Below, one piece after another: positions 41,355 to 50,092 of a DNA stretch of 64,000 nucleotides; the first letter of the stretch is position 1, and each line of letters opens with the position of its first letter. The stretch is from the NCBI RefSeq assembly GCF_900119845.1, contig NZ_FPKU01000004.1:248001-312000 (forward strand), in the 5' to 3' direction. Source of the stretch: Devosia enhydra. GTDB taxonomy: Bacteria; Pseudomonadota; Alphaproteobacteria; Rhizobiales; Devosiaceae. Made by a program: the position numbers and the translations under genes. Below the pieces are notes generated by a model. It saw only the letters and a list, made by a program, of their open reading frames with translations, had not been told where the DNA came from and did no database searches.

Positions 41355-42278
41355 ATGACCGATACGCTCGAGCCCACCCTAGACCCCCGCAAATCCTTCC
41401 AGGGGCTGATCCTGACTTTGCAGCGGTACTGGGCGCGGCAGGGCTGCGTGATCCTGCAACCCTATGACATGCAGATGGGCGCCGGCACCTTCCACCCGGC
41501 CACGACGCTGCGGGCGCTGGGCCCGAAACCCTGGAACGCCGCCTATGTGCAGCCCTCGCGCCGGCCCAAGGACGGGCGCTATGGCGAGAACCCCAACCGG
41601 TTCCAGCACTATTACCAGTTCCAGGTGATCCTGAAGCCCTCGCCCGACAATCTTCAGCAGCTCTATCTCGACTCCCTCGCCGAGATCGGCCTTGATGCCA
41701 AAATCCACGATATCCGCTTTGTCGAGGACGATTGGGAGAGCCCGACGCTGGGCGCCTGGGGGCTGGGCTGGGAATGCTGGTGCGACGGGATGGAAGTGAG
41801 CCAGTTCACCTATTTCCAGCAGGTGGCCGGGTTCGACTGCAACCCGGTGGCCGGCGAGCTCACCTATGGGCTCGAGCGCATCGCCATGTATCTGCAGGGC
41901 GTCGACAATGGCTATGAGCTCAATTTCAACGGCGGCGAGGGCGACCGCAAGGTGACCTATGGCGATGTCTTCCTCCAGAACGAGGAAGAGTTCTCGCGCT
42001 ACAATTTCGAGGCCGCCGACACCGAGATGCTGTTCCGGCACTTTGCCGATGCCGAAAAGGAATGCCGCGCCCTGCTCGAAAAGGGCGAGGTCGACGGGCG
42101 CCATACCCTCGCCGTGCCGGCCTATGAGCAGGTGATCAAGGCCAGCCACAGCTTCAACCTGCTCGATGCGCGCGGGGTGATCTCGGTGACCGAGCGGCAG
42201 AGCTACATCCTGCGCATCCGCGAACTGGCCAAGGCCTGCGGCGGCGCCTGGCTCAAGACGGCAGGCGGCGGGGCCTGA
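41355..42278 (+). CDS. glyQ: glycyl-tRNA synthetase alpha subunit
   Basis: 307 residues, the expected GlyQ length, with textbook segments: [77 protein letters not shown], and the class II motif [19 protein letters not shown]. It charges tRNA-Gly in the heterotetrameric bacterial enzyme and requires GlyS. No glyS lies downstream in this window; the next plus-strand genes are lemA and a DUF2207 gene. Confidence 0.96.
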   Translation: MTDTLEPTLDPRKSFQGLILTLQRYWARQGCVILQPYDMQMGAGTFHPATTLRALGPKPWNAAYVQPSRRPKDGRYGENPNRFQHYYQFQVILKPSPDNLQQLYLDSLAEIGLDAKIHDIRFVEDDWESPTLGAWGLGWECWCDGMEVSQFTYFQQVAGFDCNPVAGELTYGLERIAMYLQGVDNGYELNFNGGEGDRKVTYGDVFLQNEEEFSRYNFEAADTEMLFRHFADAEKECRALLEKGEVDGRHTLAVPAYEQVIKASHSFNLLDARGVISVTERQSYILRIRELAKACGGAWLKTAGGGA

Positions 42279-42305
42279 GGCTCCCTCCGCCGGGGTCGCA
42301 TCCAG

Positions 42306-43079
42306 TCAGCTGGGCACTAGCGTGCCGATGGAGCGCTTTTCGACGTAAAAGCCGTAGAGCGTGGTGAGGATGCTCACTCCTATGATGGATTTCAGCCAAA
42401 ACGACCAAGCAGTCCAAGCCAGACTAGCGATGTGATTGGCCGTATGAGGGCCTGCTAGACCTGCGCCGATAAGGTCCAGCAGAAAGTTGGTCAATCCCCA
42501 TCCGATGGCCAGAGCAACAATGCTGCCAGACTTTCCGCTGGTTAGCGCCCAGGCCTCGCTTACCTTGAGGCGCTGTTTCAATGCACTGGCAGGCAATATC
42601 AACCCGACGCGAAAAAATATAAGCAATCCGATAGTCCAAATCATTGCGGTGATGACAAGCAAGAGTGGCGCAGTTGCCCCGCTTGCAATCACAAATCCCA
42701 CCGGTACCATCATCACGACCATGGCAAGCCAGCCGATTAGGCCAACGATGACGCCAGCGATGAAATAGGCAAGGACGCGCTCGCCTGAAAAATTGGGCAC
42801 CAAACCTGACGGAGCCTCATTAAGCAGCACATATCGGTGCCAGGCGACGGCGAACCACAAAAATGTCGCCGTTGAAATGACGATAAAAACGAAGCCGGGC
42901 AGCAGCCATATCCCTTGCGCGAATATAAACCCCAGAGCGGCAAGCCCTGTGATCGCTTGAACGGCAAGAAGTACACCCCCCACCCGCAGCGCCATGCCGA
43001 AATCTGTGAAAACGAGCTTCACTGAGTGAATGAAAAGCTTAAGGCCGACCAAAATTGCCCCCGGTCTGGCGTTGAACAA
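42306..43079 (-). CDS. hypothetical multi-pass membrane protein, lower GC
   Basis: 257 residues with about six membrane helices (for example VGGVLLAVQAITGLAALGFIF, IWLLPGFVFIVISTATFLWF, YFIAGVIVGLIGWLAMVVMM). It resembles YciC-type uncharacterised membrane proteins in layout, but I do not recognise a family firmly. The best start is TTG 43079; a TTG nine codons inside has a better GGGGG leader. The base composition stands out: 34 of 60 bases are G or C in one line I counted (42661-42720), below its neighbours, which suggests acquisition by transfer. It points toward glyQ and ends 28 bases from it. Confidence 0.7.
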   Translation of the reverse strand: MFNARPGAILVGLKLFIHSVKLVFTDFGMALRVGGVLLAVQAITGLAALGFIFAQGIWLLPGFVFIVISTATFLWFAVAWHRYVLLNEAPSGLVPNFSGERVLAYFIAGVIVGLIGWLAMVVMMVPVGFVIASGATAPLLLVITAMIWTIGLLIFFRVGLILPASALKQRLKVSEAWALTSGKSGSIVALAIGWGLTNFLLDLIGAGLAGPHTANHIASLAWTAWSFWLKSIIGVSILTTLYGFYVEKRSIGTLVPS

Positions 43080-43205
43080 CAGTCGTGAAGAAAAGCCCGC
43101 GGTCGTGCGCTGGCTATTTCGTCAATCAGTGCTAGGCGCAATGTTCGGGCGACGCAATATTCATTCGCGCGGGCGTCAATGGATTTCCCGCTAAAGTCTT
43201 TGCGG

Positions 43206-43703
43206 TCAGGATTTTGCGCGCAACATCCGCTTCAGGCTATCGTTCTTGAAATAGAAATGTTCGGCGAGGGCGCCGATCACATGCAGCCCCACCAGCACAT
43301 AGATCAGCGTCGAGATCGTGCCGTGGAAATCGGCCGCTTCTTCGACGCCGCGGAACCAGGCGACGGCGCCACTGATCGGCATGATCAGGATGATGGCGTA
43401 GAGCGCCCAGTGGGTCGCGAGGCCGAGCCAGACAAGGGCTGCTGGCTTGTCGTGATGAGGGGCCGGCGCGCCGCGCGTGACGCGGATCAGCAGCCGCGCG
43501 ATCGCGAGGACGAGGATGGTGATGCCGATGATGACATGGACTTGCGCGCCCGAGGCATCGGCCGGGGCGGCCACGGTGCCATCGATGCCGGCATCGAACG
43601 CCGCTTCTATGCCGGGATGGATGAAGAGCTGGTAGATCACCAGCGCCGCGATGATCCAGTGCAAGGCGATCTGAAGTCTCGAATAGCCCAAGCGTCTGGC
43701 CAT
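43206..43703 (-). CDS. cytochrome b561-family protein
   Basis: 165 residues, four membrane helices. YSRLQIALHWIIAALVIYQLFIH, VHVIIGITILVLAIARLLIR, ATHWALYAIILIMPISG and LIYVLVGLHVIGALAEHF supply the paired histidines that bind two haem b groups. HALxHxxxxxDxLxRM-type ending (AEHFYFKNDSLKRML) is typical of bacterial CybB. It transfers electrons between the quinone pool and the periplasm, for example for superoxide oxidation. GGGAG precedes ATG 43703. It is divergent from lemA. Confidence 0.9.
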   Translation of the reverse strand: MARRLGYSRLQIALHWIIAALVIYQLFIHPGIEAAFDAGIDGTVAAPADASGAQVHVIIGITILVLAIARLLIRVTRGAPAPHHDKPAALVWLGLATHWALYAIILIMPISGAVAWFRGVEEAADFHGTISTLIYVLVGLHVIGALAEHFYFKNDSLKRMLRAKS

Positions 43704-43824
43704 GACGATCGTACTCCCGTTGACCCGGTCAATAGGGTGGCAGTGGCGCAAGGCGCCTGCAAGGTGATAAATGGACTGAAGATACTCACGCCTTGCGGGC
43801 CGAAGGCCAGCCATAGAGGGACCC

Positions 43825-44382
43825 ATGACCAGCCTCATCATTCTCGCACTTGTCGTCGCGGCGGCAGTCTATGCCGTCTATGTCTACAACGATCTCGTGC
43901 GCAAGCGGCAGCTCTCGCGCGAGGGCTGGTCGGGCATCGACGTGCAGCTCAAGCGCCGCACCGACCTCATCCCCAACCTCATGGAAACCGTGCGCGGCTA
44001 TATGGGCCATGAGCGCCAGACGCTCGAGGCGGTGGTCGAGGCGCGCGCCAAGGCAACGAGCGCCGCGTCGTCCGGTCCCGAAGCGCGGGCGCGGGCCGAA
44101 GGCGAGCTCTCGGCGGCGCTGGGGCGGCTTTTGGCGATCGCCGAAGCCTATCCCGACCTCAAGGCCAACACGACCTTCCTCGAATTCCAGAGCGCCCTGC
44201 GCAGCGTGGAAGACGAGATCCAGATGTCCCGCCGCTACTATAACGGCACGGTGCGCGACCTGAACGTGGCAGTGGAATCCTTCCCCTCCAACGTCGTCGC
44301 CAATGTCTTCAAGTTCGACAAGGCCGAGTATTTCGAGCTCGACAACGAAGCCGAGCGCGCCGTTCCGCAGGTGAAGTTCTGA
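43825..44382 (+). CDS. LemA family protein
   Basis: 185 residues. One N-terminal membrane anchor (LIILALVVAAAVYAVYVYNDLV) is followed by the LemA helical core: VQLKRRTDLIPNLMETVRGYMGHERQTLEAVVEARAKA, LSAALGRLLAIAEAYPDLKAN and FLEFQSALRSVEDEIQMSRRYYNGTVRDLN. The function is unclear; it is usually encoded with DUF2207 or M48 peptidase genes and linked to the cell envelope. It is two bases from the DUF2207 gene, so the two form an operon. Confidence 0.92.
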   Translation: MTSLIILALVVAAAVYAVYVYNDLVRKRQLSREGWSGIDVQLKRRTDLIPNLMETVRGYMGHERQTLEAVVEARAKATSAASSGPEARARAEGELSAALGRLLAIAEAYPDLKANTTFLEFQSALRSVEDEIQMSRRYYNGTVRDLNVAVESFPSNVVANVFKFDKAEYFELDNEAERAVPQVKF

Positions 44383-44384
44383 CC

Positions 44385-46337
44385 TTGCGCGGCTTTGTGC
44401 ACGAAGGGGCTCGGTTGCGGGGGACGACGGCGATCCTTACGAGGGCCCTTCTGGGCGTGGTGCTGGCGCTGCTGCTCGCCCTTCCGGCCGAGGCGCAGAC
44501 CGAACAGATCACGGCGTTTTCGTCCGATGTGACGCTGAGCCGCGATGGCACGGTGTCGGTGATCGAGACCATCGACGTGGTGGCGGGCGGGGACGAGATC
44601 CGGCGCGGCATCTATCGCGACATCCCCATCACGCTCGCAAATGACGATGGCACGCGTCAACGCTCGGACCTGACGGTGACTTCGGTACGCCGCAACGGGC
44701 AGGCAGAGCCCTTTTCGGTGGAGCGGCTCGACAGCGATTTCCAGCGCATCCGCATCGGTTCGGCCGATGCGCTCTTGCCGCGCGGGCCGCAGCGCTACGA
44801 GATCCGCTATGAAATGACCCGCATGGCGCGGCGCTTTGCCGACCATGACGAATTATACTGGAACGCCACGGGCAATTACTGGGTGTTTCCAATAGCCAGT
44901 GCCGTAGCGCGGCTGCACCTGCCCGAGGGCGCGGTGATCGCGCGCAGCATCGGCTATACCGGGCCGCCCGGATCGCAGGAGCAGGCGGTTACCATTACGC
45001 AGCCCGAGCCTGGCGTGGCGATCTTCCGCGCGCAGCGCGGGCTGGGGCCGGGCGAGGGCATGAGCGTGGCGGTGAGCTTCCAGAAGGGCATCCTCACCGA
45101 GCCCGAGGGGGCGACGGCGGCCTATTACTGGCTGTCGGACCGGCGCGACCTGATCTTGCCGCTTGCGGCGGTGATCCTGGTGCTGGGCTACAACCTTCTC
45201 GCTTGGGGCGCGGTGGGGCGCGATCCGAAAAAGGGAACCATCATCCCGCTCTTTCACCCGCCTAAGGGCTATTCGCCGGCGCTGGTGCATTACATCGCCA
45301 ATTGGGGCTGGGCCAAAAGCGGGTGGACGGCGTTCACCGCCGCGATCTTCAATCTTGGCGTCAAGGGTCTGGTGTCGATCGACAATTCCGGCAAGGCGAT
45401 GGTCATCCGCCATCTCGGCAAGGCGCCGTCCGAGGCGTTGCCGCCCGGCGAGGCGGTGATCGATGACCTCCTAGCGCGGCGCGGTACCATCACCGTCGAC
45501 AAGACGGATGGTCCCGAACTGGGCAAGACACGCAGCGAATTCCTGCGCCGCATCGAGGCGGAGAACCGGCAGGTCTATTTCCGCAACAACAGCATCTATG
45601 TGGTGATCGGGGTGATGATCTCGATTGCGGCGCTGGCGCTGATGCTGTGGCTGGGCGTGCTCGAGCCTGAATTCATGTTCCTCGCCATCGCGGCGGGTGT
45701 CGGGATCGGTGTGCTGGCGGGGTTGCTGCGCGCGTTCTGGAGCGGCAATGGCGTGGTGCGCATCATCGTCATCGCCTGGCTCGCCATCGCGGGTGGCAAT
45801 GTCCTGGGATCGGTCTCGGGGATTTTCGCCGGGCTGCGCATCGATCCGCCGCTGGTGGCGGCGGCCAGCATCGTAATCATCAATGTCGCCTTCGCGGTGC
45901 TGATGCGGGCCCCGACCGTTCAGGGCCGCAAGCGCATGGACGAGATCGAGGGGCTCAAGATGTATCTCGAGACGGCCGAGAAGAACCGTCTCAACATGCG
46001 CGACGAGCCGCCGCTGACGGTCGAGCGCTTCGAGCGGCTCCTGCCTTATGCTATCGCGCTGGGCGTGGAAAAGCCGTGGTCGCAGCATTTCGAGGCGGCG
46101 CTGGCGCGCAACGAAATCCGCGACGTGACGCCGGGCTATGCGCCGGCCTGGTATCGCGGGGACAGTTTCGGTGCGAGCTCGTCCGGGTTTTCGACCGCCA
46201 TGTCATCGATGGCCGCCGGCATGAGCGCCGCGATGATCTCGGCGCAACCGGCCTCGTCATCGGGCTCGGGCTTTTCGGGCGGAGGCGGGGGCGGCTCGGG
46301 CGGCGGTGGTGGCGGGGGCGGCGGGGGCGGCTGGTAA
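44385..46337 (+). CDS. DUF2207 membrane protein with glycine-rich tail
   Basis: 650 residues from TTG 44385. TTG 44415 has a better leader (GAAGGGG) and would start the signal peptide more tightly (RALLGVVLALLLALPAEA-Q). The N-terminal extracytoplasmic DUF2207 domain (SRDGTVSVIETIDVVAGGDEIRRGIYRDIPI) is followed by a membrane helix near 255, a cytosolic part, two or three more helices, and a tail of almost pure glycine and serine. It is linked to lemA as in many bacteria. It is probably an envelope protein of unknown role. Confidence 0.88.
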   Translation: MRGFVHEGARLRGTTAILTRALLGVVLALLLALPAEAQTEQITAFSSDVTLSRDGTVSVIETIDVVAGGDEIRRGIYRDIPITLANDDGTRQRSDLTVTSVRRNGQAEPFSVERLDSDFQRIRIGSADALLPRGPQRYEIRYEMTRMARRFADHDELYWNATGNYWVFPIASAVARLHLPEGAVIARSIGYTGPPGSQEQAVTITQPEPGVAIFRAQRGLGPGEGMSVAVSFQKGILTEPEGATAAYYWLSDRRDLILPLAAVILVLGYNLLAWGAVGRDPKKGTIIPLFHPPKGYSPALVHYIANWGWAKSGWTAFTAAIFNLGVKGLVSIDNSGKAMVIRHLGKAPSEALPPGEAVIDDLLARRGTITVDKTDGPELGKTRSEFLRRIEAENRQVYFRNNSIYVVIGVMISIAALALMLWLGVLEPEFMFLAIAAGVGIGVLAGLLRAFWSGNGVVRIIVIAWLAIAGGNVLGSVSGIFAGLRIDPPLVAAASIVIINVAFAVLMRAPTVQGRKRMDEIEGLKMYLETAEKNRLNMRDEPPLTVERFERLLPYAIALGVEKPWSQHFEAALARNEIRDVTPGYAPAWYRGDSFGASSSGFSTAMSSMAAGMSAAMISAQPASSSGSGFSGGGGGGSGGGGGGGGGGGW

Positions 46338-46419
46338 AGCCGCCGCCCGGTCAGGCCCCTGTGCTGGCGGGCCTGCCGCGCTTGTGCGGCAAGCCCCTCG
46401 CGGCAGCGTCAGGGCTTGG

Positions 46420-46950
46420 TCAGGCCTTGGCGGCCAGCGCGATGGCGTCGAGGATGACGCGACGGGCCTCGGCGAGGTTGCCGATCTTTTCGATGCGGGC
46501 CCACTTGCCGGGCTCCAGATCCTTGTAGTGGGTGAAGAAGTGCTTCACGCGCTCGAGCTGGATGGGCTGGATATCCTCGATATCCTTGATGTGCTCATAC
46601 ATGTGGGTGAGCTTGGAGACCGGCACGGCAAGGATCTTCTCGTCCTTGCCGCCATCGTCTTCCATCATCAGCACGCCGAAGGGGCGGCAGCGTACCACGG
46701 CGCCCGGCACCAGCGGGCGGGTGTTCATCACGATGACGTCGAGCGGATCGCCATCCCCGCACAGGGTATGGGGCACGAAGCCGTAATTGCCCGGATAGCG
46801 CATGGGCGTATAGAGGAAGCGATCGACGAACAGCGCGCCGGAGGCCTTGTCGATCTCGTATTTGATCGGCTCGCCGCCCAAGGGCACTTCGATGATGACG
46901 TTGAGGTCGTCGGGCGGGTTCTTGCCGATGGGAATGGCGTCGATGTTCAT
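46420..46950 (-). CDS. ppa: inorganic pyrophosphatase (class A)
   Basis: 176 residues, the usual length for bacterial family I enzymes. [38 protein letters not shown] and the metal site [11 protein letters not shown] (the D-G-D-P-L-D signature) are intact. It hydrolyses pyrophosphate in the cytosol to drive biosynthesis. It converges with the DUF2207 gene over an 82-base gap with small GC stems that may serve as terminators for both. Confidence 0.96.
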   Translation of the reverse strand: MNIDAIPIGKNPPDDLNVIIEVPLGGEPIKYEIDKASGALFVDRFLYTPMRYPGNYGFVPHTLCGDGDPLDVIVMNTRPLVPGAVVRCRPFGVLMMEDDGGKDEKILAVPVSKLTHMYEHIKDIEDIQPIQLERVKHFFTHYKDLEPGKWARIEKIGNLAEARRVILDAIALAAKA

Positions 46951-47060
46951 GGCGCTTCCGGACGTTAGAGGCGGTAAAGGTGGCCGGGTTCTGCCTAGGA
47001 TGGGCCGCAAAAGCAAGCCATATTGGCGCACTGCCACCCATGCACAGGATGGAGAGCCCC

Positions 47061-47624
47061 GTGCCCTACGCAACAAAATCCGCCATCGCCGGCCTGTTTG
47101 CAGCCCTTGTCGCCGGGGTATCGGCCACGCCGGCCCAGGCGGCCTTCGAGAGCGCCTATACCGATATCGATCTCGACCAGTGCCTCTTGCTCGATGCCGA
47201 TGATTTCGGCGCCAGCTGGGCCTGCCCGGGCTATCGTGGCTATCCGCTGATGATCACCGAGGGCGATCTGCGCTTTTCGCTGATCTACGGGTTTGGTGCC
47301 CGCAGCGGGGACGGGCAGACCCTGCCGCCCTTCAACCGGCTCGGCGAAAGGCTCGAATGGCGCCTGTCCAACGCCATGGGGCGCTGGCTGCCGGTGGCCA
47401 CCATCGTGCGCTATCATACCGCAGATGGCGAGACCGGCGAGGATAGCGGGCAGGTGCTGGTGGTGACCCAGCTGGTGGAGGGCAATACCTGCCACATCGC
47501 CTATATCGATGCGCGCGCCAACACCAATGCCAATGCGCTGGCGCGGGAAGCGGCAGACGCATCGGGCGATTTCGACTGCGCCTCCGACGAGGTGGAGATC
47601 ATCGGGCGGTTCGAGGCCTGGTAG
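47061..47624 (+). CDS. hypothetical exported protein
   Basis: About 187 residues from GTG 47061, preceded by GGAGAG; ATG 47049 and 47040 are in-frame alternatives. There is a signal peptide ([24 protein letters not shown]) and a mature region with four cysteines at [34 protein letters not shown] and FDCAS, likely forming disulfides. No known domain is recognised. Its last 26 bases overlap the convergent histidine-kinase gene. Confidence 0.75.
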   Translation: MPYATKSAIAGLFAALVAGVSATPAQAAFESAYTDIDLDQCLLLDADDFGASWACPGYRGYPLMITEGDLRFSLIYGFGARSGDGQTLPPFNRLGERLEWRLSNAMGRWLPVATIVRYHTADGETGEDSGQVLVVTQLVEGNTCHIAYIDARANTNANALAREAADASGDFDCASDEVEIIGRFEAW

Positions 47625-48972
47625 TGGGGGCGGCCGGCAGAGTGAGCCGTGCGCGGGTGCCGCCGCCTTCGGCCCGTTCGAGCCGCACCGACCCGCCATA
47701 AAGGGTCGCGAGATCCGAAACGATGGCGAGCCCGAGGCCGGAACCCGGGCGGGTCTCGTCGAAGCGCTGGCCGCGCTCAGTGGCGCGCAGCGCCTCGGCG
47801 GGCGCAAGGCCCGGACCGTCATCGACGACGACCACTTCAAGCATCGCCTCGTCGGCCCGCGCGGCGCTGATGGTGATGCGCTGCACGCCCCATTTGCAGG
47901 CGTTGTCGATGAGATTGCCCAGCATCTCGTCGAGATCCTGCCGCTCGCCGGCAAAGGCGAGGTCGGGCTCGACGGTCAGCTCGAGCGCGAGCCGGCGATC
48001 GGCATGGATGCCGCGAAACACCGGCAGCAGCCCTGAAAGCGCCAGTTCGAGATCGGCGCGCGACCCCGTGCCGCCCTCCGCCGCGGCGCTGCGCGCCCGG
48101 GCCAGATGATGCACGACCAGCCGGTTCATGGTCTCGGTCGCCTCGGGAATGCCGGCGACCGGCAGGCTGCCGCCGCGCGCCTTTTCGAGCGCGCTGGTGA
48201 TGACGGCGAGCGGCGTCTTCAATCCATGCGCGAGGTTGCCGACATGGGTGCGGGCCCGCGCCAGCGTGGTGCGGCTGGTTTCGAGCAGGCGGTTGATCTC
48301 GTCGACCAGCGGGGCGATCTCGGCATGGCGGGCGGGCGGCAGGGTCTCGATCTCGCCGGCGCCAATGCGGGCCAGTTCCGCGCGCAGCTGGCGCAGCGGC
48401 TTTAGACCGATACGGACCTGGATGACGATGGCGAGGGTGAGGCCCAGTCCGAGCAGAACGAGCGAAATGACCAGCGGAGTGAGGATGCCGGCCAGCCGCG
48501 TCTCGATCTCGGCCTGGGGCAAAGCGGCGGTGATGACGAGGCGCTGCGCGCTGCCCGGCACGCTGAAGCCGCGGGTGGCAAGCCGCAGGGCTTCGCCGCG
48601 CGGGCCCAGGCCCGCTGCGCGGCCGATGGTTTCGCCCGCCGGGATGGGTGGGGCAACAAGATCGGAGGTCCAGAGCGAGCCCGAGCGGATGAGCGTGCCT
48701 CCGGCATCGCCGACCTGCCAGTACCAGCCCGAATAGGGCTGTTCGAAGCGCGGATCGGCGACGGCGGCATCGAGGCTCAGGCGCCCGGTATCCCCATCAT
48801 AGGCGGTGCTGGCCATGACCGCGACCATCGCCGCATCGAGGCTTGCATCATAGGTCTCCTCGACGAATTGGCGCAGCAGCCCCGAAATCAGGATGCCGGC
48901 CAGCGCGAGCGCCACGATGCTCGCGCCGATGGCGAGCAGCGCCAGCCGCAGCGCGAGCGAGGCGCGTCTCAC
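47599..48972 (-). CDS. sensor histidine kinase (PhoQ-like)
   Basis: 457 residues. Membrane helices are at about 8-33 and 162-186, enclosing a periplasmic sensor of some 130 residues, followed by a HAMP-type linker. The phosphorylated His249 is in GNLAHGLKTPLAV. The ATPase boxes are NLIDNACKW, DDGPGLA and GSGLGLAIV. Its start overlaps the response-regulator stop by four bases. The pair is adjacent to two PepSY-protein genes that are likely targets or sensors' partners. Confidence 0.93.
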   Translation of the reverse strand: MRRASLALRLALLAIGASIVALALAGILISGLLRQFVEETYDASLDAAMVAVMASTAYDGDTGRLSLDAAVADPRFEQPYSGWYWQVGDAGGTLIRSGSLWTSDLVAPPIPAGETIGRAAGLGPRGEALRLATRGFSVPGSAQRLVITAALPQAEIETRLAGILTPLVISLVLLGLGLTLAIVIQVRIGLKPLRQLRAELARIGAGEIETLPPARHAEIAPLVDEINRLLETSRTTLARARTHVGNLAHGLKTPLAVITSALEKARGGSLPVAGIPEATETMNRLVVHHLARARSAAAEGGTGSRADLELALSGLLPVFRGIHADRRLALELTVEPDLAFAGERQDLDEMLGNLIDNACKWGVQRITISAARADEAMLEVVVVDDGPGLAPAEALRATERGQRFDETRPGSGLGLAIVSDLATLYGGSVRLERAEGGGTRARLTLPAAPTTRPRTAR

Positions 48973-49643
48973 GCATCGGCCCCCGGCTCGGGCACGAGGC
49001 GATAGCCCTGGCCACGGATGGTCTCGATATGGCTGCGCCCGATCTTGCGGCGCAGCCGGCCGATGATGACTTCAAGGGAATTGAAGTCGCGCTCGGTGTC
49101 ACGCTCGTAAAGATGCTCGGACAGTTCGGTGCGCGAAACGACGCGGCCGGTGTGGTGGATGAGATAGGCCAGCAGCCGCTGCTCGAAGGCGGTTAGGCGG
49201 ATCGGCAGCCCATCGAGGGTGATGAGGCCCATCTGGGTATCGAGCGACAGCGGCCCGCAGTCGAGCACGGTCGTGGCATGGCCGGCGGCGCGGCGGATGA
49301 GCGAGCGCAAGCGGATGATGACTTCCTCGGTGCGGAAGGGCTTGGTGAGATAGTCGTCGGCCCCGGCACGGAAGCCGCGCACCTTCTCTGACCATTCCTC
49401 GCGCGCCGTGAGGATGAGCACCGGCATGGCGCGCTTGGCGCGGCGCCAGCCTTCGAGCACCGAAATGCCATCGAGCCCAGGCAGGCCCAGATCGAGCACC
49501 ACCGCGTCATAGGTTTCGGTCTGCCCGAGGAATTCGCCTTCGGTGCCGTCGGCTGCCCCATCGGCGGCAAAGCCTGCGGCACGCAGATCATCCAGCAGCG
49601 CCTCGCGGAGGCGGGCATCGTCTTCGACGACCAGAATGCGCAT
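48969..49643 (-). CDS. OmpR/PhoP-type response regulator
   Basis: 224 residues. The receiver domain has the acidic pair in VVEDDARL, phospho-acceptor Asp51 (LDLGLPGLDG), Thr79 and Lys101 (LTKPF). The winged-helix effector ends VIIGRLRRKIGRSHIETIRGQGYRLVPE, the OmpR/PhoB DNA-binding signature. It is upstream of and coupled to the kinase gene, and 14 bases downstream of a PepSY gene on the same strand. OmpR-type regulators bind direct repeats about 11 bases apart, as seen at 50011-50027. Confidence 0.94.
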   Translation of the reverse strand: MRILVVEDDARLREALLDDLRAAGFAADGAADGTEGEFLGQTETYDAVVLDLGLPGLDGISVLEGWRRAKRAMPVLILTAREEWSEKVRGFRAGADDYLTKPFRTEEVIIRLRSLIRRAAGHATTVLDCGPLSLDTQMGLITLDGLPIRLTAFEQRLLAYLIHHTGRVVSRTELSEHLYERDTERDFNSLEVIIGRLRRKIGRSHIETIRGQGYRLVPEPGADA

Positions 49644-49657
49644 GAACCGATGCCCCT

Positions 49658-49987
49658 TTAGAAGCCGTTGGCGCGGCGGCGGGCGGCAACGAGGCCGCGC
49701 CCGTCGACCTCGAGGATGTCGCCGTTTTCGGCATCCACCCTGATGGCGAGGATGTCCCCCGCCGGGGTGAGGAGGCGGAAGGCATAGACCGAGCCGGTCA
49801 TCTCCTCGGGGCGGGCGGGCACGAGTTCGGCCCCGATCACCTGGCCCGAGAAGCGGGCGGTGGCGGCGGCGATGGCCTCGATGATGGTGATGCCCGTGCC
49901 TTGCGCGCGGGCAGGCGTCGAGAGCCCGAGGAGGCCGGGGGCAAGCAGCAGCAGGGCCAGGGCGATGGTGCGCAGCGTCTTTGTCAT
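49658..49987 (-). CDS. small PepSY-domain exported protein
   Basis: 109 residues. The signal peptide TLRTIALALLLLAPGLLGLS ends at ARA-Q. The mature 80 residues form a single PepSY unit: IIEAIAAATARFSGQVIGAELV, then YAFRLLTPAGDILAIRVDAENGDILEVDG. PepSY domains often inhibit peptidases or sense periplasmic signals. It is first in the order pepSY, response regulator, kinase on the minus strand, and divergent from a second PepSY-type gene across the TGAACC operator. Confidence 0.87.
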   Translation of the reverse strand: MTKTLRTIALALLLLAPGLLGLSTPARAQGTGITIIEAIAAATARFSGQVIGAELVPARPEEMTGSVYAFRLLTPAGDILAIRVDAENGDILEVDGRGLVAARRRANGF

Positions 49988-50010
49988 GACATCCCTTAAC
50001 CCGATGAAGC

Positions 50011-50048
50011 TGAACCGAAATTGAACCGGGCCGTTTCGGGTGGGTTCA
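50011..50048. promoter_or_regulatory. TGAACC repeat operator between divergent PepSY genes
   Basis: TGAACC occurs at 50011-50016 and 50022-50027, an exact 11-base period, and in inverted form (GGTTCA) at 50043-50048. An 11-base direct repeat is the classic binding pattern of OmpR/PhoP-type regulators. The site lies in the 105-base gap between the minus-strand pepSY-regulator-kinase operon and the plus-strand PepSY gene, so one regulator could control both directions and itself. Confidence 0.6.
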
Positions 50049-50092
50049 AACCGCCTCATATAGGGTCACCGGCATCTGCAAAGGAGATCGAC

